64,000 nucleotides of DNA from Plastoroseomonas hellenica (GTDB lineage: Bacteria > Pseudomonadota > Alphaproteobacteria > Acetobacterales > Acetobacteraceae). Both the position numbers and the translations under genes were made by a program. The stretch is taken from NCBI RefSeq assembly GCF_018129085.1, contig NZ_JAAGBB010000005.1, forward strand, positions 166,738 to 230,737, in the 5' to 3' direction. Numbering within the stretch: position 1 is the first letter of the stretch; every line of letters begins with the position of its first letter. Below the pieces are notes generated by a model that made no database searches, was not told where the DNA came from, and was given only the letters and a program-made list of their open reading frames with translations. Positions 31,767 through 39,853 of the stretch are shown here, piece after piece.

Positions 31767-31908
31767 TCCCGAGCATGCATCGCCGGGCATGTCGCCGGCG
31801 GGAGGGCAATAGGCCACCTGCATTGCGGGAAGCTGGCATCCACAAATCCGAAGCCCGCGCACTCGCTGCTTCGACCGTGCGACGAGAAGGAACGACTGCT
31901 GCGAGCCC

Positions 31909-33306
31909 TCAGCCTTCGAAGGCGGCGCGGGCCTCGGGCAGATCCCAGATCTTCCGGATCGCGGCGGCGCCGGCCGCGGTGATCGCGGCCTCGTCGCCAT
32001 GGAGGTAGCGGCCGCCCTGCACCAGCACGCGGCCATCGACCATCACCGCATCGACATTGCCGCGATTGGCGAGCCAGACCAGCGCGCGGCGCGGGTCGTG
32101 GAGCGGTTGCAGATGCGGGTGGCTGAGATCGATCACCGAGAGATCGGCGGTGGCGCCGAGGCGGATGCGGCCGAGATCGGGGCGCGCGATCGCGGCGGCT
32201 GCCTCCGTGGTCACGGCGGCGATGATCTCGGGCGAGGAGGCGGTCTCGGCGCGGCCGGAGACGAGCTTGGAAATCATCGCGGCGGCGTTCATCTCGCCGA
32301 GCAGGTCCATGTTGTAGCCGTCGGTGCCGATGAGGGTGCGCACGCCATGATCGGCGAAGCGGCCGAAGGCCGCCGTGGTGCCGCCGCGGGCGAAGACGCG
32401 CGGGCAGTTCAGCACCGCAGCACCCCGCGCCGCCATCAGCCGCAGATCGTCGTCGCTGCAGGCGACGCAATGCGCGGCCAGCAGGTCCGGCCCCATCACG
32501 CCGAGCCAGTCGAGGTATTCCGCCGGCGTGCGGCCATGGCGCGACCGGATGGTCGCGACCTCGCTTTGGCTCTGCGCGAGATGCGTGGTGACGGGGACGC
32601 CGAGCTCGCGCGCCCGCGCGGTCGCGGCACGCAGCAGGTCGGGGCCGCAGGTGTCGGTCGCATGCGGGCTCATCGCCAGGCGGATGCGGCCGGCATCGCG
32701 GCCTTCCCAGGTGGCATGCAGCGCGTTCCAGCGCGCGAGGTCGGCGGCGCCGTCATCCGTGCCGCCGGAGGCCGCGGCATAGGTCACGGTGCCGTCGGCG
32801 CCGGCCTTGGCATCGGCGGTCGAGAAGAGATAGGGCGCGCCGTAGAAGCGGATGCCCATCGCCTCCGCCGCGTCGAACATCTCGGCGATGCCGGCGCGGA
32901 AGGGCTCCATGACCGTGGTGGCGCCGCCCTTCAGGAGCTGGAGGATGCCGAGCCGCGCGACGGCCAGCCGCTCCTCCGGCGACAGGATCTCGATGCCGCG
33001 CTTGGTCAGCGGCATCAGCACCGTGTAGACGATGCTTTGGTTGTTCTTCCGCCCCGCGCCATCCTCGCTATGGGTGCGGGCCACGGCTTCGCTGAAGCAG
33101 TGGTTGTGCAGGTTCATCAGCCCGGGCAGCACGAAGCGGCCCGGCGTGTCGAGGACGAGATCCGCCCCTTCCGGCCGCGTCGGCGTGATCGCCGCGATGC
33201 GCCGCCCCTCGGTCAGCACCCAGTGGTCGCGCAGGACCACACTCTCCCCTTCCTGCTCCGCGAGCAGGAAGGAGGCGAAGATGGCGGTGGTGCCGGGGGC
33301 GTGCAT
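31909..33306 (-). CDS. Amidohydrolase (guanine/8-oxoguanine deaminase, TrzA/AtzA-like)
   Basis: A 465-residue metal-dependent amidohydrolase of the deaminase/chlorohydrolase branch. The first metal site is H67-x-H69 in GLMNLHNHC; further ligands lie in THLAQSQSE, AHCVACSDDDL and the catalytic-Asp segment LIGTDGYN. The N-terminal small beta-domain (FASFLLAEQEGESVVLRDHWVLTEG) and C-terminal VMVDGRVLVQGG are standard. Members deaminate purines, S-adenosylhomocysteine or triazines. Same strand as the D-carbamoylase 250 bases upstream; together they point to catabolism of cyclic amide or carbamoyl compounds. The exact substrate is not evident. Confidence 0.88.
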   Translation of the reverse strand: MHAPGTTAIFASFLLAEQEGESVVLRDHWVLTEGRRIAAITPTRPEGADLVLDTPGRFVLPGLMNLHNHCFSEAVARTHSEDGAGRKNNQSIVYTVLMPLTKRGIEILSPEERLAVARLGILQLLKGGATTVMEPFRAGIAEMFDAAEAMGIRFYGAPYLFSTADAKAGADGTVTYAAASGGTDDGAADLARWNALHATWEGRDAGRIRLAMSPHATDTCGPDLLRAATARARELGVPVTTHLAQSQSEVATIRSRHGRTPAEYLDWLGVMGPDLLAAHCVACSDDDLRLMAARGAAVLNCPRVFARGGTTAAFGRFADHGVRTLIGTDGYNMDLLGEMNAAAMISKLVSGRAETASSPEIIAAVTTEAAAAIARPDLGRIRLGATADLSVIDLSHPHLQPLHDPRRALVWLANRGNVDAVMVDGRVLVQGGRYLHGDEAAITAAGAAAIRKIWDLPEARAAFEG

Positions 33307-33324
33307 CGGAAGCTCCTACCATAC

Positions 33325-33506
33325 GGGCCGGTTTGCTCAACCGGCCCGAGGCCGCGAATGCGGCCCGCAGCCCGCTGGCGTCTGAGGGGCCTTGATCGCG
33401 GAGCGATCAAGGCCACAGGTATCACGCAGGCCGTACGTTCCAGAAGACGCCGGTGCCGCTCATGATGCCGGTCAAGCGTAGCGGGCGGGGCGCCGCAGGG
33501 CGCCCC
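33325..33506. repeat. Cluster of four perfect hairpins
   Basis: In the 250-bp gap between the D-carbamoylase stop (33557) and the amidohydrolase start (33306) lie four perfect stem-loops: 33325-33347 (9-bp stem), 33350-33365 (6 bp), 33388-33414 (11 bp) and 33487-33506 (8 bp). None is followed by a clear T-run on either strand. They may be a leader RNA of the amidohydrolase gene, a terminator pair or REP-type repeats. No known riboswitch core was recognised. Confidence 0.6.
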
Positions 33507-33556
33507 GTCGCGATCATCCGATGGAGAGAGCGGTTCAGGCCGGCGGCGCTTTGTCC

Positions 33557-34504
33557 TCAGGCGCCGGGGGGCTGGGCGCCCACCTGGTCGACGATGCGGC
33601 GGTACTGCTCCGGCCGGCGATGGGCGGCGAAGTTGAACATCTTGGTCTGGCCCTGCCGGCAGAGATCGAGATCCGCATCGGCGACGATCACCTCGTCGCC
33701 GAGCGTCTTCGCCTCCGCCGCGATCACCCCGTTCGGATCGACGATCACGCTGCCGCCGATCAGGCCGGAGCCATCCTCGTTCCCCGCCTTGGCGACACTC
33801 ACCGCCCAGGTCGCGTTCATATAGGCATTGGCCTGGGCGGCGAGGGTGGAGTGGAAGGTGCGGATCGCCTCGTTCTCGGTGCTGCCGCCATTCGGGTCAT
33901 AGGCGGCGGAGTTGTAGCCAATCAGCATCAGCTCCATCGCCTGCAGCCCATAGCAGCGCCAGGCCTCCGGCCAGCGGCGGTCGTTGCAGACCAGCATGCC
34001 GAGCACCGGTGCATGCCAGGCGGCGGGGCCGCGGAAGGCGGGGAAGCCCAGATCGCCATATTCGAAATAGCGCTTCTCGAGCTGCTGGAAGCGGTCGCCG
34101 GCGCGCGGCTCAACGCTGCCCGGCAGGTGCACCTTGCGATATTTGCCGAGGATGGCGCCGTCGGGTCCGACGGTGATCGCGCTGTTGAAGCGCTTCCCCT
34201 CCGGCGTCAGTTCGGCATAGCCGGTGTAGAAGCCGATGCCCTTCTCGCGCGCGCGGTCGAAGAGCGGCTGGACATCCGGGTTCGGCATCGCCCGCTCGAA
34301 ATAGCTGTCGAGCTCGGCCTGGTCCTCGATGAGCCAGCGCGGGAAGAAGGTGGTGAAGGGAAGCTCGGGGAAGACGACGAGCTTGGCGCCGGCCTCCGCG
34401 GCCTGGTCGAGCAGCGCGATCATGCGCGCCAGGATCGCGGGGCGGCTGTCGGCCCTCTGGTTCGGCCCCATCTGGGCGCCGGCGATGCGGAGGATGCGGG
34501 GCAT
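33557..34504 (-). CDS. N-carbamoyl-D-amino acid hydrolase
   Basis: A 315-residue nitrilase-superfamily enzyme close to the D-carbamoylases used with hydantoinases. It hydrolyses N-carbamoyl-D-amino acids to D-amino acid, CO2 and ammonia. The catalytic triad is E47 (FPELPFTTFFPRW), K124 (KYRKVHLPG) and C173 (VCNDRRWPEAWR). The family blocks RYFEYGDLGFP and FNSAITVGPDG are in place. ATG 34504 (MPRILRIAGAQMGP) is used; the extra 22 residues of the longer frame are not conserved-looking. Divergent from the LysR gene, which probably controls it. Confidence 0.92.
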   Translation of the reverse strand: MPRILRIAGAQMGPNQRADSRPAILARMIALLDQAAEAGAKLVVFPELPFTTFFPRWLIEDQAELDSYFERAMPNPDVQPLFDRAREKGIGFYTGYAELTPEGKRFNSAITVGPDGAILGKYRKVHLPGSVEPRAGDRFQQLEKRYFEYGDLGFPAFRGPAAWHAPVLGMLVCNDRRWPEAWRCYGLQAMELMLIGYNSAAYDPNGGSTENEAIRTFHSTLAAQANAYMNATWAVSVAKAGNEDGSGLIGGSVIVDPNGVIAAEAKTLGDEVIVADADLDLCRQGQTKMFNFAAHRRPEQYRRIVDQVGAQPPGA

Positions 34505-34619
34505 GGCGGGAAACCCTTTCCTGGCCTGACGGGCACCCCATCCATGGCGCAGCCGCCTTGTGCCTGGCAATCGCCCTGGCTATGAAAATTGCCGGAGAAC
34601 CATTTGTTGAGGTTATGGA

Positions 34620-35558
34620 GTGACGCTGCGCCAGCTCGAGATCCTGCGGGCGGTCATGCGGTTGCAGACCACCATGGCCGCGGCGCGCGCGCTCGGCATG
34701 TCGCAGCCGGCGGTCAGCAACGCGATCCGCCAGATCGAGGCGCAGCTCGGCTTTCCGCTGTTCGAGCGGGTGAACAACCGCCTCTTCCCGCTGGAGGCGG
34801 CGGTGATCATCCAGGAGGATTCGGACCCGATCTTCGCCATGCATGCGGCGCTCGCGGATCGCGTGCAGGATCTGCGGGCGGCGAAGATCGGCCGGCTCCG
34901 CATCCTCAGCACGCCGCCGCTCGGCCAGGGCGTGCTGCCGCAGGCGCTGGAAGGCTTCGCGCGGCATCACCCGCGGCTGCAGACCTTCTTCGACATCCGC
35001 GAGCTCGACGAGGTCGTGCGCAGCGTCGAGAGCGGGAAGACCGATCTCGGCTTCGGCCTGGGTCTAGGTCCGCAGCCAACGCTCGAGGTGCAGGCGTTGT
35101 TCGAGGGGCGGATGGTCTGCGTCTGCCCCGCGGGTCACCCGCTCGCCACGCTTCCCGTCGTGACGCCGCAAGACCTCGCGGCGCATCCCTTCATCGCGCT
35201 CGATGCCGCGACGCGCATGGGCGCTGCGGTGCGCGGCGCCTTCCAGGCGGCGCGGCAGCCCCACGCCTTCCGCGCCGAGGTCCGCACCTGCTCGACCGCC
35301 TGCGCGCTGGTGGAAGCGGGGATGGGGGCATCCGTCGTCGATCCCTTCTCCGCCGCGCATGGCGGGGAACGACGCATGGCCATCCGCCCCTTCGAGCCGG
35401 CGATCCCCTCCGTCGCCTGGGCCTTCTGGTCGAACCGCAAGCCTCTGCCGGAGACGGCGCGGCGCTTCATGGGCGAGGTGCGGCGGATCCTGGGCGGTGC
35501 CGGCGCCGAGGCGAAGCCGCCGCGCAGCGCCGGCGCGCGCCGATCACCCGGCCGCTGA
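34620..35558 (+). CDS. LysR-family transcriptional regulator
   Basis: A 312-residue LysR regulator with GTG start at 34620. The helix-turn-helix is MTLRQLEILRAVMRLQTTMAAARALGMSQPAVSNAIRQIEAQLGFPLFER (1-53, quoted here only as landmarks), and the effector domain follows (90-295, IGRLRILSTPPLGQGVLPQALEGF). It is divergent from the D-carbamoylase gene. GGCAAT (34566-34571) and ATTGCC (34588-34593) form an inverted pair in the divergent region and could be its site. Likely inducer: a carbamoyl or hydantoin compound (inference). Confidence 0.9.
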   Translation: MTLRQLEILRAVMRLQTTMAAARALGMSQPAVSNAIRQIEAQLGFPLFERVNNRLFPLEAAVIIQEDSDPIFAMHAALADRVQDLRAAKIGRLRILSTPPLGQGVLPQALEGFARHHPRLQTFFDIRELDEVVRSVESGKTDLGFGLGLGPQPTLEVQALFEGRMVCVCPAGHPLATLPVVTPQDLAAHPFIALDAATRMGAAVRGAFQAARQPHAFRAEVRTCSTACALVEAGMGASVVDPFSAAHGGERRMAIRPFEPAIPSVAWAFWSNRKPLPETARRFMGEVRRILGGAGAEAKPPRSAGARRSPGR

Positions 35559-35561
35559 CGT

Positions 35562-35894
35562 TCATCCCGCCTCGGGCTCGAGGTCGCGCCGAAGCTGGTC
35601 GATGAGGCTTACCGCATAGCGCGCGTAGTCGCCGATCCAGCGATCATGGATGCCCTTGATCGGCAGGGCGTTGAGGTGGTTCCAGCGTTCGCGGCCGGCG
35701 CGCCGCACGATCACCAGATCTGCCTCCTCCAGCACCTTCAGGTGCTGCATCACCGTGCAGCGATCCATCTCCGGAAACCGCTCGCAGAGCGCGCCCGTGG
35801 TCTGCGGCGCATCCTTCAGGCAGTCGAGCAAAGCGCGTCGCTTGCGGTGGGCGAGGGCCTTGTAAACGCGGTCATCCTCGTCGTCGCTTGACAT
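35562..35894 (-). CDS. ArsR-type winged-helix regulator
   Basis: A 110-residue ArsR-family regulator: VYKALAHRKRRALLDCLKDAPQTTGALCERFPEMDRCTVMQHLKVLEEADLVIVRRAGRER spans the winged helix (the recognition helix is RCTVMQHLKVL). It has no metal-binding cysteine motif, so it belongs to the group paired with SRPBCC-domain genes. It is divergent from the SRPBCC gene at 35943, with a perfect palindrome one base upstream of its start. Confidence 0.88.
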   Translation of the reverse strand: MSSDDEDDRVYKALAHRKRRALLDCLKDAPQTTGALCERFPEMDRCTVMQHLKVLEEADLVIVRRAGRERWNHLNALPIKGIHDRWIGDYARYAVSLIDQLRRDLEPEAG

Positions 35895-35910
35895 GTTATA
35901 TTTTTATAAC
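35895..35910. promoter_or_regulatory. Palindrome GTTATA-TTTT-TATAAC, ArsR operator
   Basis: A perfect 6+6 inverted repeat between the divergent ArsR-type and SRPBCC genes, overlapping probable -10 elements on both strands. Its placement fits repression of both genes by the adjacent ArsR-type protein. Confidence 0.65.
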
Positions 35911-35942
35911 CTATCGTGGCACACCACAAGGGAGAACGCGTC

Positions 35943-36395
35943 ATGACCTTGAAATTCACGGTCTCAGGACGGATCGGCAAACCCGTGGCCGAGGTGTTCG
36001 AAGCCGTCGTGAACCCGACGGAGCTGTCGCGCTATTTCACGACCGGCGGCGCGCAGGGGCGGCTCGAAACCGGCACCACGGTGACCTGGGCCTTCGCCGA
36101 TTATCCCGGCAGTTTTCCGGTGGAGGTCGCGGAGATCGAGCGCGACCGCCGCATCGTCCTGCGCTGGGCGGCGGATGAGCAGGGGGCGAGCGCCTACCAG
36201 ACCACCGTCACCATGACATTCGAGGCGATCGAGGGCGGCCGCACGCTGGTCTCGATCACCGAGGAAGGCTGGCGCGAGACGGAGGCGGGCCAGAAGGCCT
36301 CCTACGGCAATTGCGGCGGCTGGATGCAGATGATCTGCGCGCTGAAAGCGTACAAGGATCACGGCATCAACCTGCGTGAGGGCATGTTCGCCTGA
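35943..36395 (+). CDS. SRPBCC (AHSA1/START-like) protein
   Basis: A 150-residue Bet v1-like fold protein: KFTVSGRIGKPVAEVFEAVVNPTELSRYFTTGG at the N-terminus, then the beta-sheet (VTWAFADYPGSFPVEVAEIE) and the closing helix NCGGWMQMICALKAYKDHGINLREG. Such proteins bind hydrophobic ligands; no catalytic function is known. ATG 35943 follows GGGAGAA. It is regulated with the divergent ArsR-type gene through the palindrome at 35895. Confidence 0.88.
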   Translation: MTLKFTVSGRIGKPVAEVFEAVVNPTELSRYFTTGGAQGRLETGTTVTWAFADYPGSFPVEVAEIERDRRIVLRWAADEQGASAYQTTVTMTFEAIEGGRTLVSITEEGWRETEAGQKASYGNCGGWMQMICALKAYKDHGINLREGMFA

Positions 36396-36416
36396 GGCGG
36401 CGGCCGGCCCTCCGCT

Positions 36417-37298
36417 TTACCGCGCCGGCGCGAGGACCACGGGCGGCCTCGCCGGCTGGGCGCCGCGCTGGCTGAGCCAGACGCTGGCGAGCACGACGAC
36501 CCCGCCGGCGAGCTGCGCCGGGCTTAGCGACTGACCGAGCACCGACCAGCCGAGGATCACCGCGGTCATCGGGCTGAGGAAGCCCAGTGGGGACACGACC
36601 GCGGGCTCCAGCCGCGCGAGGCCGCGGAACCAGAGGATGTAGGTCAGCGCCGCGCCGACCAGGCCGAGCCAGGCGAAGCCGAGCAGGTTGGCGATGCTCG
36701 GCACCGGCAGCGCCGGCTCCAGCCAGAGCGCCGCCGGCAACAGCAGCAGCCCGCCGGCGGTGAGCTGCCAGGCGGTGACGGTGAGCGGCGAGACCGGCGG
36801 CTGCCAGCGGCGCGACAGCACCGTGCCCGCCGCCATGGAGACCGCGCAGGCGAGGCCGGCCGCGATCCCGATGGGATCGAGTGCTGCCTGCGGCGTCAGG
36901 ATCAGCAGCGCGACGCCGCCGATGCCGGCGATCGCGGCCGCGATCGAGACCGCGCGCACCGGCGATCCCAGCACCAGGCGGGCGAGGCCGATCACCAGCA
37001 GCGGCTGGATGGCGCCGACCGTCGCCGCGACGCCGCCCGGCAGCCGATAGGCGGCGATGAAGAGCAGCCACCAGAAGATCGCGAAGTTGAGCGCGCCGAG
37101 GACGAAGACCCGGCCCCACCAGATCCCCTTCGGCAATTGCCGCACCAGCAGCAGGAGCAGCAGCCCCGCGGGCAGGGCGCGCAGCAGGGAGACGGTGAGG
37201 GGATAGCCGGCCGGCAGCAGCTCCGTCGTCACCAGATAGGTGCTGCCCCAGATCGCAGGCGCGATCGCGGTCAGCAGCAGGTCGAGTTTGCGGGCCAT
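36417..37298 (-). CDS. EamA-family (DMT) transporter
   Basis: A 293-residue drug/metabolite transporter with about ten hydrophobic segments in two EamA repeats. It begins LLLTAIAPAIWGSTYLVTTELLPAGYPL, and each repeat has the usual GxxxG-rich helices. Related proteins export amino acids or metabolites. It is divergent from a MarR regulator, with two palindromic sites in the shared 82-bp region. Confidence 0.9.
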   Translation of the reverse strand: MARKLDLLLTAIAPAIWGSTYLVTTELLPAGYPLTVSLLRALPAGLLLLLLVRQLPKGIWWGRVFVLGALNFAIFWWLLFIAAYRLPGGVAATVGAIQPLLVIGLARLVLGSPVRAVSIAAAIAGIGGVALLILTPQAALDPIGIAAGLACAVSMAAGTVLSRRWQPPVSPLTVTAWQLTAGGLLLLPAALWLEPALPVPSIANLLGFAWLGLVGAALTYILWFRGLARLEPAVVSPLGFLSPMTAVILGWSVLGQSLSPAQLAGGVVVLASVWLSQRGAQPARPPVVLAPAR

Positions 37299-37316
37299 GG
37301 GGCGTTCCTCGCAGAT

Positions 37317-37360
37317 TATCTTGACCTCAAGATAATACGAGATATCTTGACGTCAAGATA
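37317..37360. promoter_or_regulatory. Two 18-bp palindromes TATCTTGA..TCAAGATA, MarR operators
   Basis: Sites at 37317-37334 (one central mismatch) and 37343-37360 (perfect) share half-sites TATCTTGA/TCAAGATA, with centres 26 bases apart. They fill the divergent region between the EamA transporter and the MarR gene, so both promoters would be covered. A double operator suggests cooperative binding. Confidence 0.75.
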
Positions 37361-37380
37361 CTGGCCCGCGACCATGCGGC

Positions 37381-37866
37381 ATGGATCGCGTCGATGTCAT
37401 CCTTGCGCAGTGGCGGCGGGAGAGGCCGGATCTCGACACCGGGCCGATGGGGCTGATCGGCCGCATCCGGCGGGTCGCGGCGCATCTCTCCCGCGGTATG
37501 GAGAAGACCTTCATGGCGCATGGGCTGAACGGCGCCAGCTTCGATGTGCTGGCGACGCTCCGCCGCTCCGGCCCGCCTTATGCCCTCTCGCCGGGGGATC
37601 TGCTGGAGACGATGATGATCACCTCCGGCACCATGACCAACCGCATCGACCAGTTGGAGAAGGCGGGCCTGGTTGCGCGCGCCCACAACCCGGAAGACCG
37701 CCGCAGCGTCATCATCTCGCTCACCAAGAAGGGCTTCGCCACCATCGACGCTGCGGTCACCGCGCATGTCGCGACCCAGGCACGGCTGGTCGCTGCCCTG
37801 TCGCCGGAGGAGCGGGCGATGCTCAACGCCGTGCTCGGCAAGTACATGGCAGGGTTCGAGGGCTGA
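37381..37866 (+). CDS. MarR-family transcriptional regulator
   Basis: A 161-residue MarR protein with a clear winged helix: LNGASFDVLATLRRSGPPYALSPGDLLETMMITSGTMTNRIDQLEKAGLVARAHNPEDRRSVIISLTKKG spans residues 48-118. N- and C-terminal helices form the dimer interface. The start lies 21 bases after the second operator. It very likely represses itself and the divergent EamA exporter until a small molecule binds. Confidence 0.92.
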   Translation: MDRVDVILAQWRRERPDLDTGPMGLIGRIRRVAAHLSRGMEKTFMAHGLNGASFDVLATLRRSGPPYALSPGDLLETMMITSGTMTNRIDQLEKAGLVARAHNPEDRRSVIISLTKKGFATIDAAVTAHVATQARLVAALSPEERAMLNAVLGKYMAGFEG

Positions 37867-37915
37867 GGCGCGGCGTCAGCCGGCGGCGGGATCGGCTTCC
37901 GCCAGCGAACATCAG

Positions 37916-37960
37916 TATACGCGTGCGCGTATAATGCCGATTTATACGCGAACGCGTATC
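37916..37960. promoter_or_regulatory. Two TATACGCG-NN-CGCGTATA palindromes between convergent genes
   Basis: The first (37916-37933) is a perfect 8+8 palindrome with a TG spacer and overlaps a TATAAT-like hexamer. The second (37943-37960) has one end mismatch and an AA spacer and touches the stop codon of the SnoaL-like gene. Centres are 27 bases apart. Operator-like pairs between two gene ends are unusual; a regulated gene may have been lost, or they may act as a terminator. Confidence 0.6.
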
Positions 37961-38344
37961 TCACGCGACGCGCGGCAGGCTGGCACCGACCGCGTGGTCG
38001 ATCACATAGAGCCAGGCGCCATCCGGCTGTCGCCGGACCAGCTCCGCGGAACTGCCGGACGCGACGACCGCCCCGGCATCATCAATGATCTCCCAGTCCG
38101 CGCGCAGCAGCGCGAGATCGCCCTGCGCGATGCAGAAGCTGTTCGTCGACGTCATCCGTCCGGGCGCCTGCAGCAGCCCCCGCAGCGCGTCGGCGATCTG
38201 GCCGGGGCCGGACAGGTCCCGGTCGCTGCCATCCACCCGCAGCACCGCGCCGGGCTCGTAGAGCGCGAGCAGCCCGTCCAGGCTGCGGCTGTTGAAGGCG
38301 CGGGCGAAGGCTTCGTTCATCCCGCGCGGATCGGTGACGGCCAC
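37961..38344 (-). CDS. SnoaL/NTF2-like protein
   Basis: A 127-residue protein of the NTF2-like superfamily (SgcJ/ketosteroid isomerase-like). It has the classic opening MNEAFARAFNSRSLDGLLALYEPGAVLRVDG, the central GPGQIADALRGLL and the closing strand WLYVIDHAVG. Such domains bind or isomerise small hydrophobic molecules; the function is not known. It is divergent from the HxlR regulator gene, which probably controls it. Confidence 0.85.
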   Translation of the reverse strand: MAVTDPRGMNEAFARAFNSRSLDGLLALYEPGAVLRVDGSDRDLSGPGQIADALRGLLQAPGRMTSTNSFCIAQGDLALLRADWEIIDDAGAVVASGSSAELVRRQPDGAWLYVIDHAVGASLPRVA

Positions 38345-38419
38345 GGTGTATTCTCCTGCTGTGATGCCGCGAGGGGATCACGCGCCCCCAGCGCTATCCA
38401 AACGGGAAGGAATGCCGCC

Positions 38420-38812
38420 ATGCCGGCCGGTGCCACGATCGAACGCGCTGTCCTGGATGCGCCGGTTCCGCGCCGGCCGGGCGATTGCCCGGTCGAGGAC
38501 TGGCTCGGCTTCCTTGGCCATCGCTGGAACGCGCTCATCCTCTGGCACCTGCAGGAGGGACCGCGGCGCCACCAGGCCCTGGCCGCCCTGCTGCCCGGTG
38601 TCACGCCCAAGGTGCTGTCGGAACGCCTGGACGGGCTGGAGCGGCGCGGCCTCATCGAACGCGCGGTGATCGCGGCCTTCCCGCGCGGGGTCGCCTATGC
38701 GCTGGCGCCGGCCGGCCGGGACCTCGTCGCCATCCTCGACCAGCTCGAGCTGTGGTCCCGCCGGGCGCAAAGCCCGGCACCGCCCGTCACCGCCGCTGCA
38801 ACTCCCCCGTGA
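38420..38812 (+). CDS. HxlR-family transcriptional regulator
   Basis: A 130-residue HxlR winged-helix regulator. Conserved blocks are CPVEDWLGFLGHRWNALILWHLQEG, RRHQALAALLPGVTPKVLSERLDGLERRGLIER and VAYALAPAGRDLV. HxlR members sense aldehydes or redox change, often by an N-terminal Cys (C28 in GDCPVED here). ATG 38420 follows GGGAAGGA. Divergent from the SnoaL-like gene. Confidence 0.9.
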   Translation: MPAGATIERAVLDAPVPRRPGDCPVEDWLGFLGHRWNALILWHLQEGPRRHQALAALLPGVTPKVLSERLDGLERRGLIERAVIAAFPRGVAYALAPAGRDLVAILDQLELWSRRAQSPAPPVTAAATPP

Positions 38813-39018
38813 AGCCGCATGCGGCGCCCGTCGATGCCGATGCTGGCGGTGCAGTAGCGCTCGCGCAGCCACGGCGTCCCGGCATTCGGATCGTATGCCC
38901 GGTTCTCCGTCCACCATTCACAGCGGCGACAGCCAGCGCGCCGCTCCCATTGCGGCTGCGGTCGTGGGGCAGCGATGCGTGCCGCTGCGCGTTGACCTCC
39001 CGGATCGGGAGGTCTCAT
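38787..39018 (-). CDS. Possible small CxxC protein gene, frameshifted (weak)
   Basis: The minus frame reads MRPPDPGGQ, then a protein-like stretch GCRRCEWWTENRAYDPNAG and TPWLRERYCTASIGIDGRRMRL. If the C5 run at 38804-38808 had one base fewer, the frame would end HGELQRR-stop at 38787, a natural-looking C-terminus. As written the frame runs on to 38695 across the HxlR gene. The start at 39018 overlaps the TauE start on the other strand and lacks a ribosome site. It could be a real small zinc-ribbon-like protein or chance. Confidence 0.22.
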
Positions 39019-39760
39019 GGACACTGAGCTCTTGCTGTTCGCGGCGATCGGCTTCGCCGCGCAGATCATCGACGGCGCCCTCGGCATGGCCTTCGGCGTC
39101 ATCTGCTCCTCGAGCCTGCTCGCCTTCGGCCTGCCGCCGGCGATCGCCAGCGCCGCGGTGCATGCGGCCGAGGTGGTGACGACCGGCCTGTCCGGCACCT
39201 CCCACCTCTATCACCGCAATGTCGACAAGCGGCTCTTCCTGAAGCTCGTGGTCACCGGCGTGCTCGGCGGCATCGTCGGGGCCTATGTCCTGACCGGGCT
39301 GCCGGAGCAGATCGTGAAGGGTTTCGTCGCCTTCTATCTGGTCGGCATGGCGCTGCTGATCTTCGAGCGCGTGCGCGGCCGCGAGCACCGGCGCTTCCAG
39401 CCACCGCCCCAGGCGCTCGGCGCCGGCGGCGGCTTCCTGGATGCGATCGGCGGCGGCGGCTGGGGGCCGATCGTCGCCTCCTCCCTGATCGCGACCGGGG
39501 GCGAGCCGCGGCGCTCGATCGGCTCGGTGAACCTGGCGGAGTTCTTCGTCACCGTGGCGATCTCGGTGACCTTCCTGCTGCATCTCGACTTCGCCCAATA
39601 CGGCCGCATCGTGCTCGGCCTCGTCATCGGCGGCGCCCTCGCGGCACCGCTCGCCGGCTATCTGATCCGGATCATGCCGCAGCGGCTGGCACTGGCCCTG
39701 GTGGCGCTGGTGGTCGCGGGCCAGGCCGCGGTCAGCGTCTACGGCCTGCTCGCCGGTTGA
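39017..39760 (+). CDS. TauE/SafE-family permease
   Basis: A 247-residue membrane protein with about eight hydrophobic segments of the TauE/SafE family, associated with sulfite, sulfonate or organic-anion export. Typical are the opening AAIGFAAQIIDGALGMAFGV and the second-half repeat GGFLDAIGGGGWGPIVASSLI with its conserved glycines. It starts at ATG 39017 after GGGAGG. It is followed by the LuxR-type gene 93 bases on. The substrate is unknown. Confidence 0.9.
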   Translation: MDTELLLFAAIGFAAQIIDGALGMAFGVICSSSLLAFGLPPAIASAAVHAAEVVTTGLSGTSHLYHRNVDKRLFLKLVVTGVLGGIVGAYVLTGLPEQIVKGFVAFYLVGMALLIFERVRGREHRRFQPPPQALGAGGGFLDAIGGGGWGPIVASSLIATGGEPRRSIGSVNLAEFFVTVAISVTFLLHLDFAQYGRIVLGLVIGGALAAPLAGYLIRIMPQRLALALVALVVAGQAAVSVYGLLAG

Positions 39761-39853
39761 GGCTCGCAGCCTTCTTCGCAGTCGCAAAAATGATCGTTCC
39801 GGATAGGCGCGCACCCTGTCAGGCTGCCGGTGCCGGCATCGACGAGGCACCGC

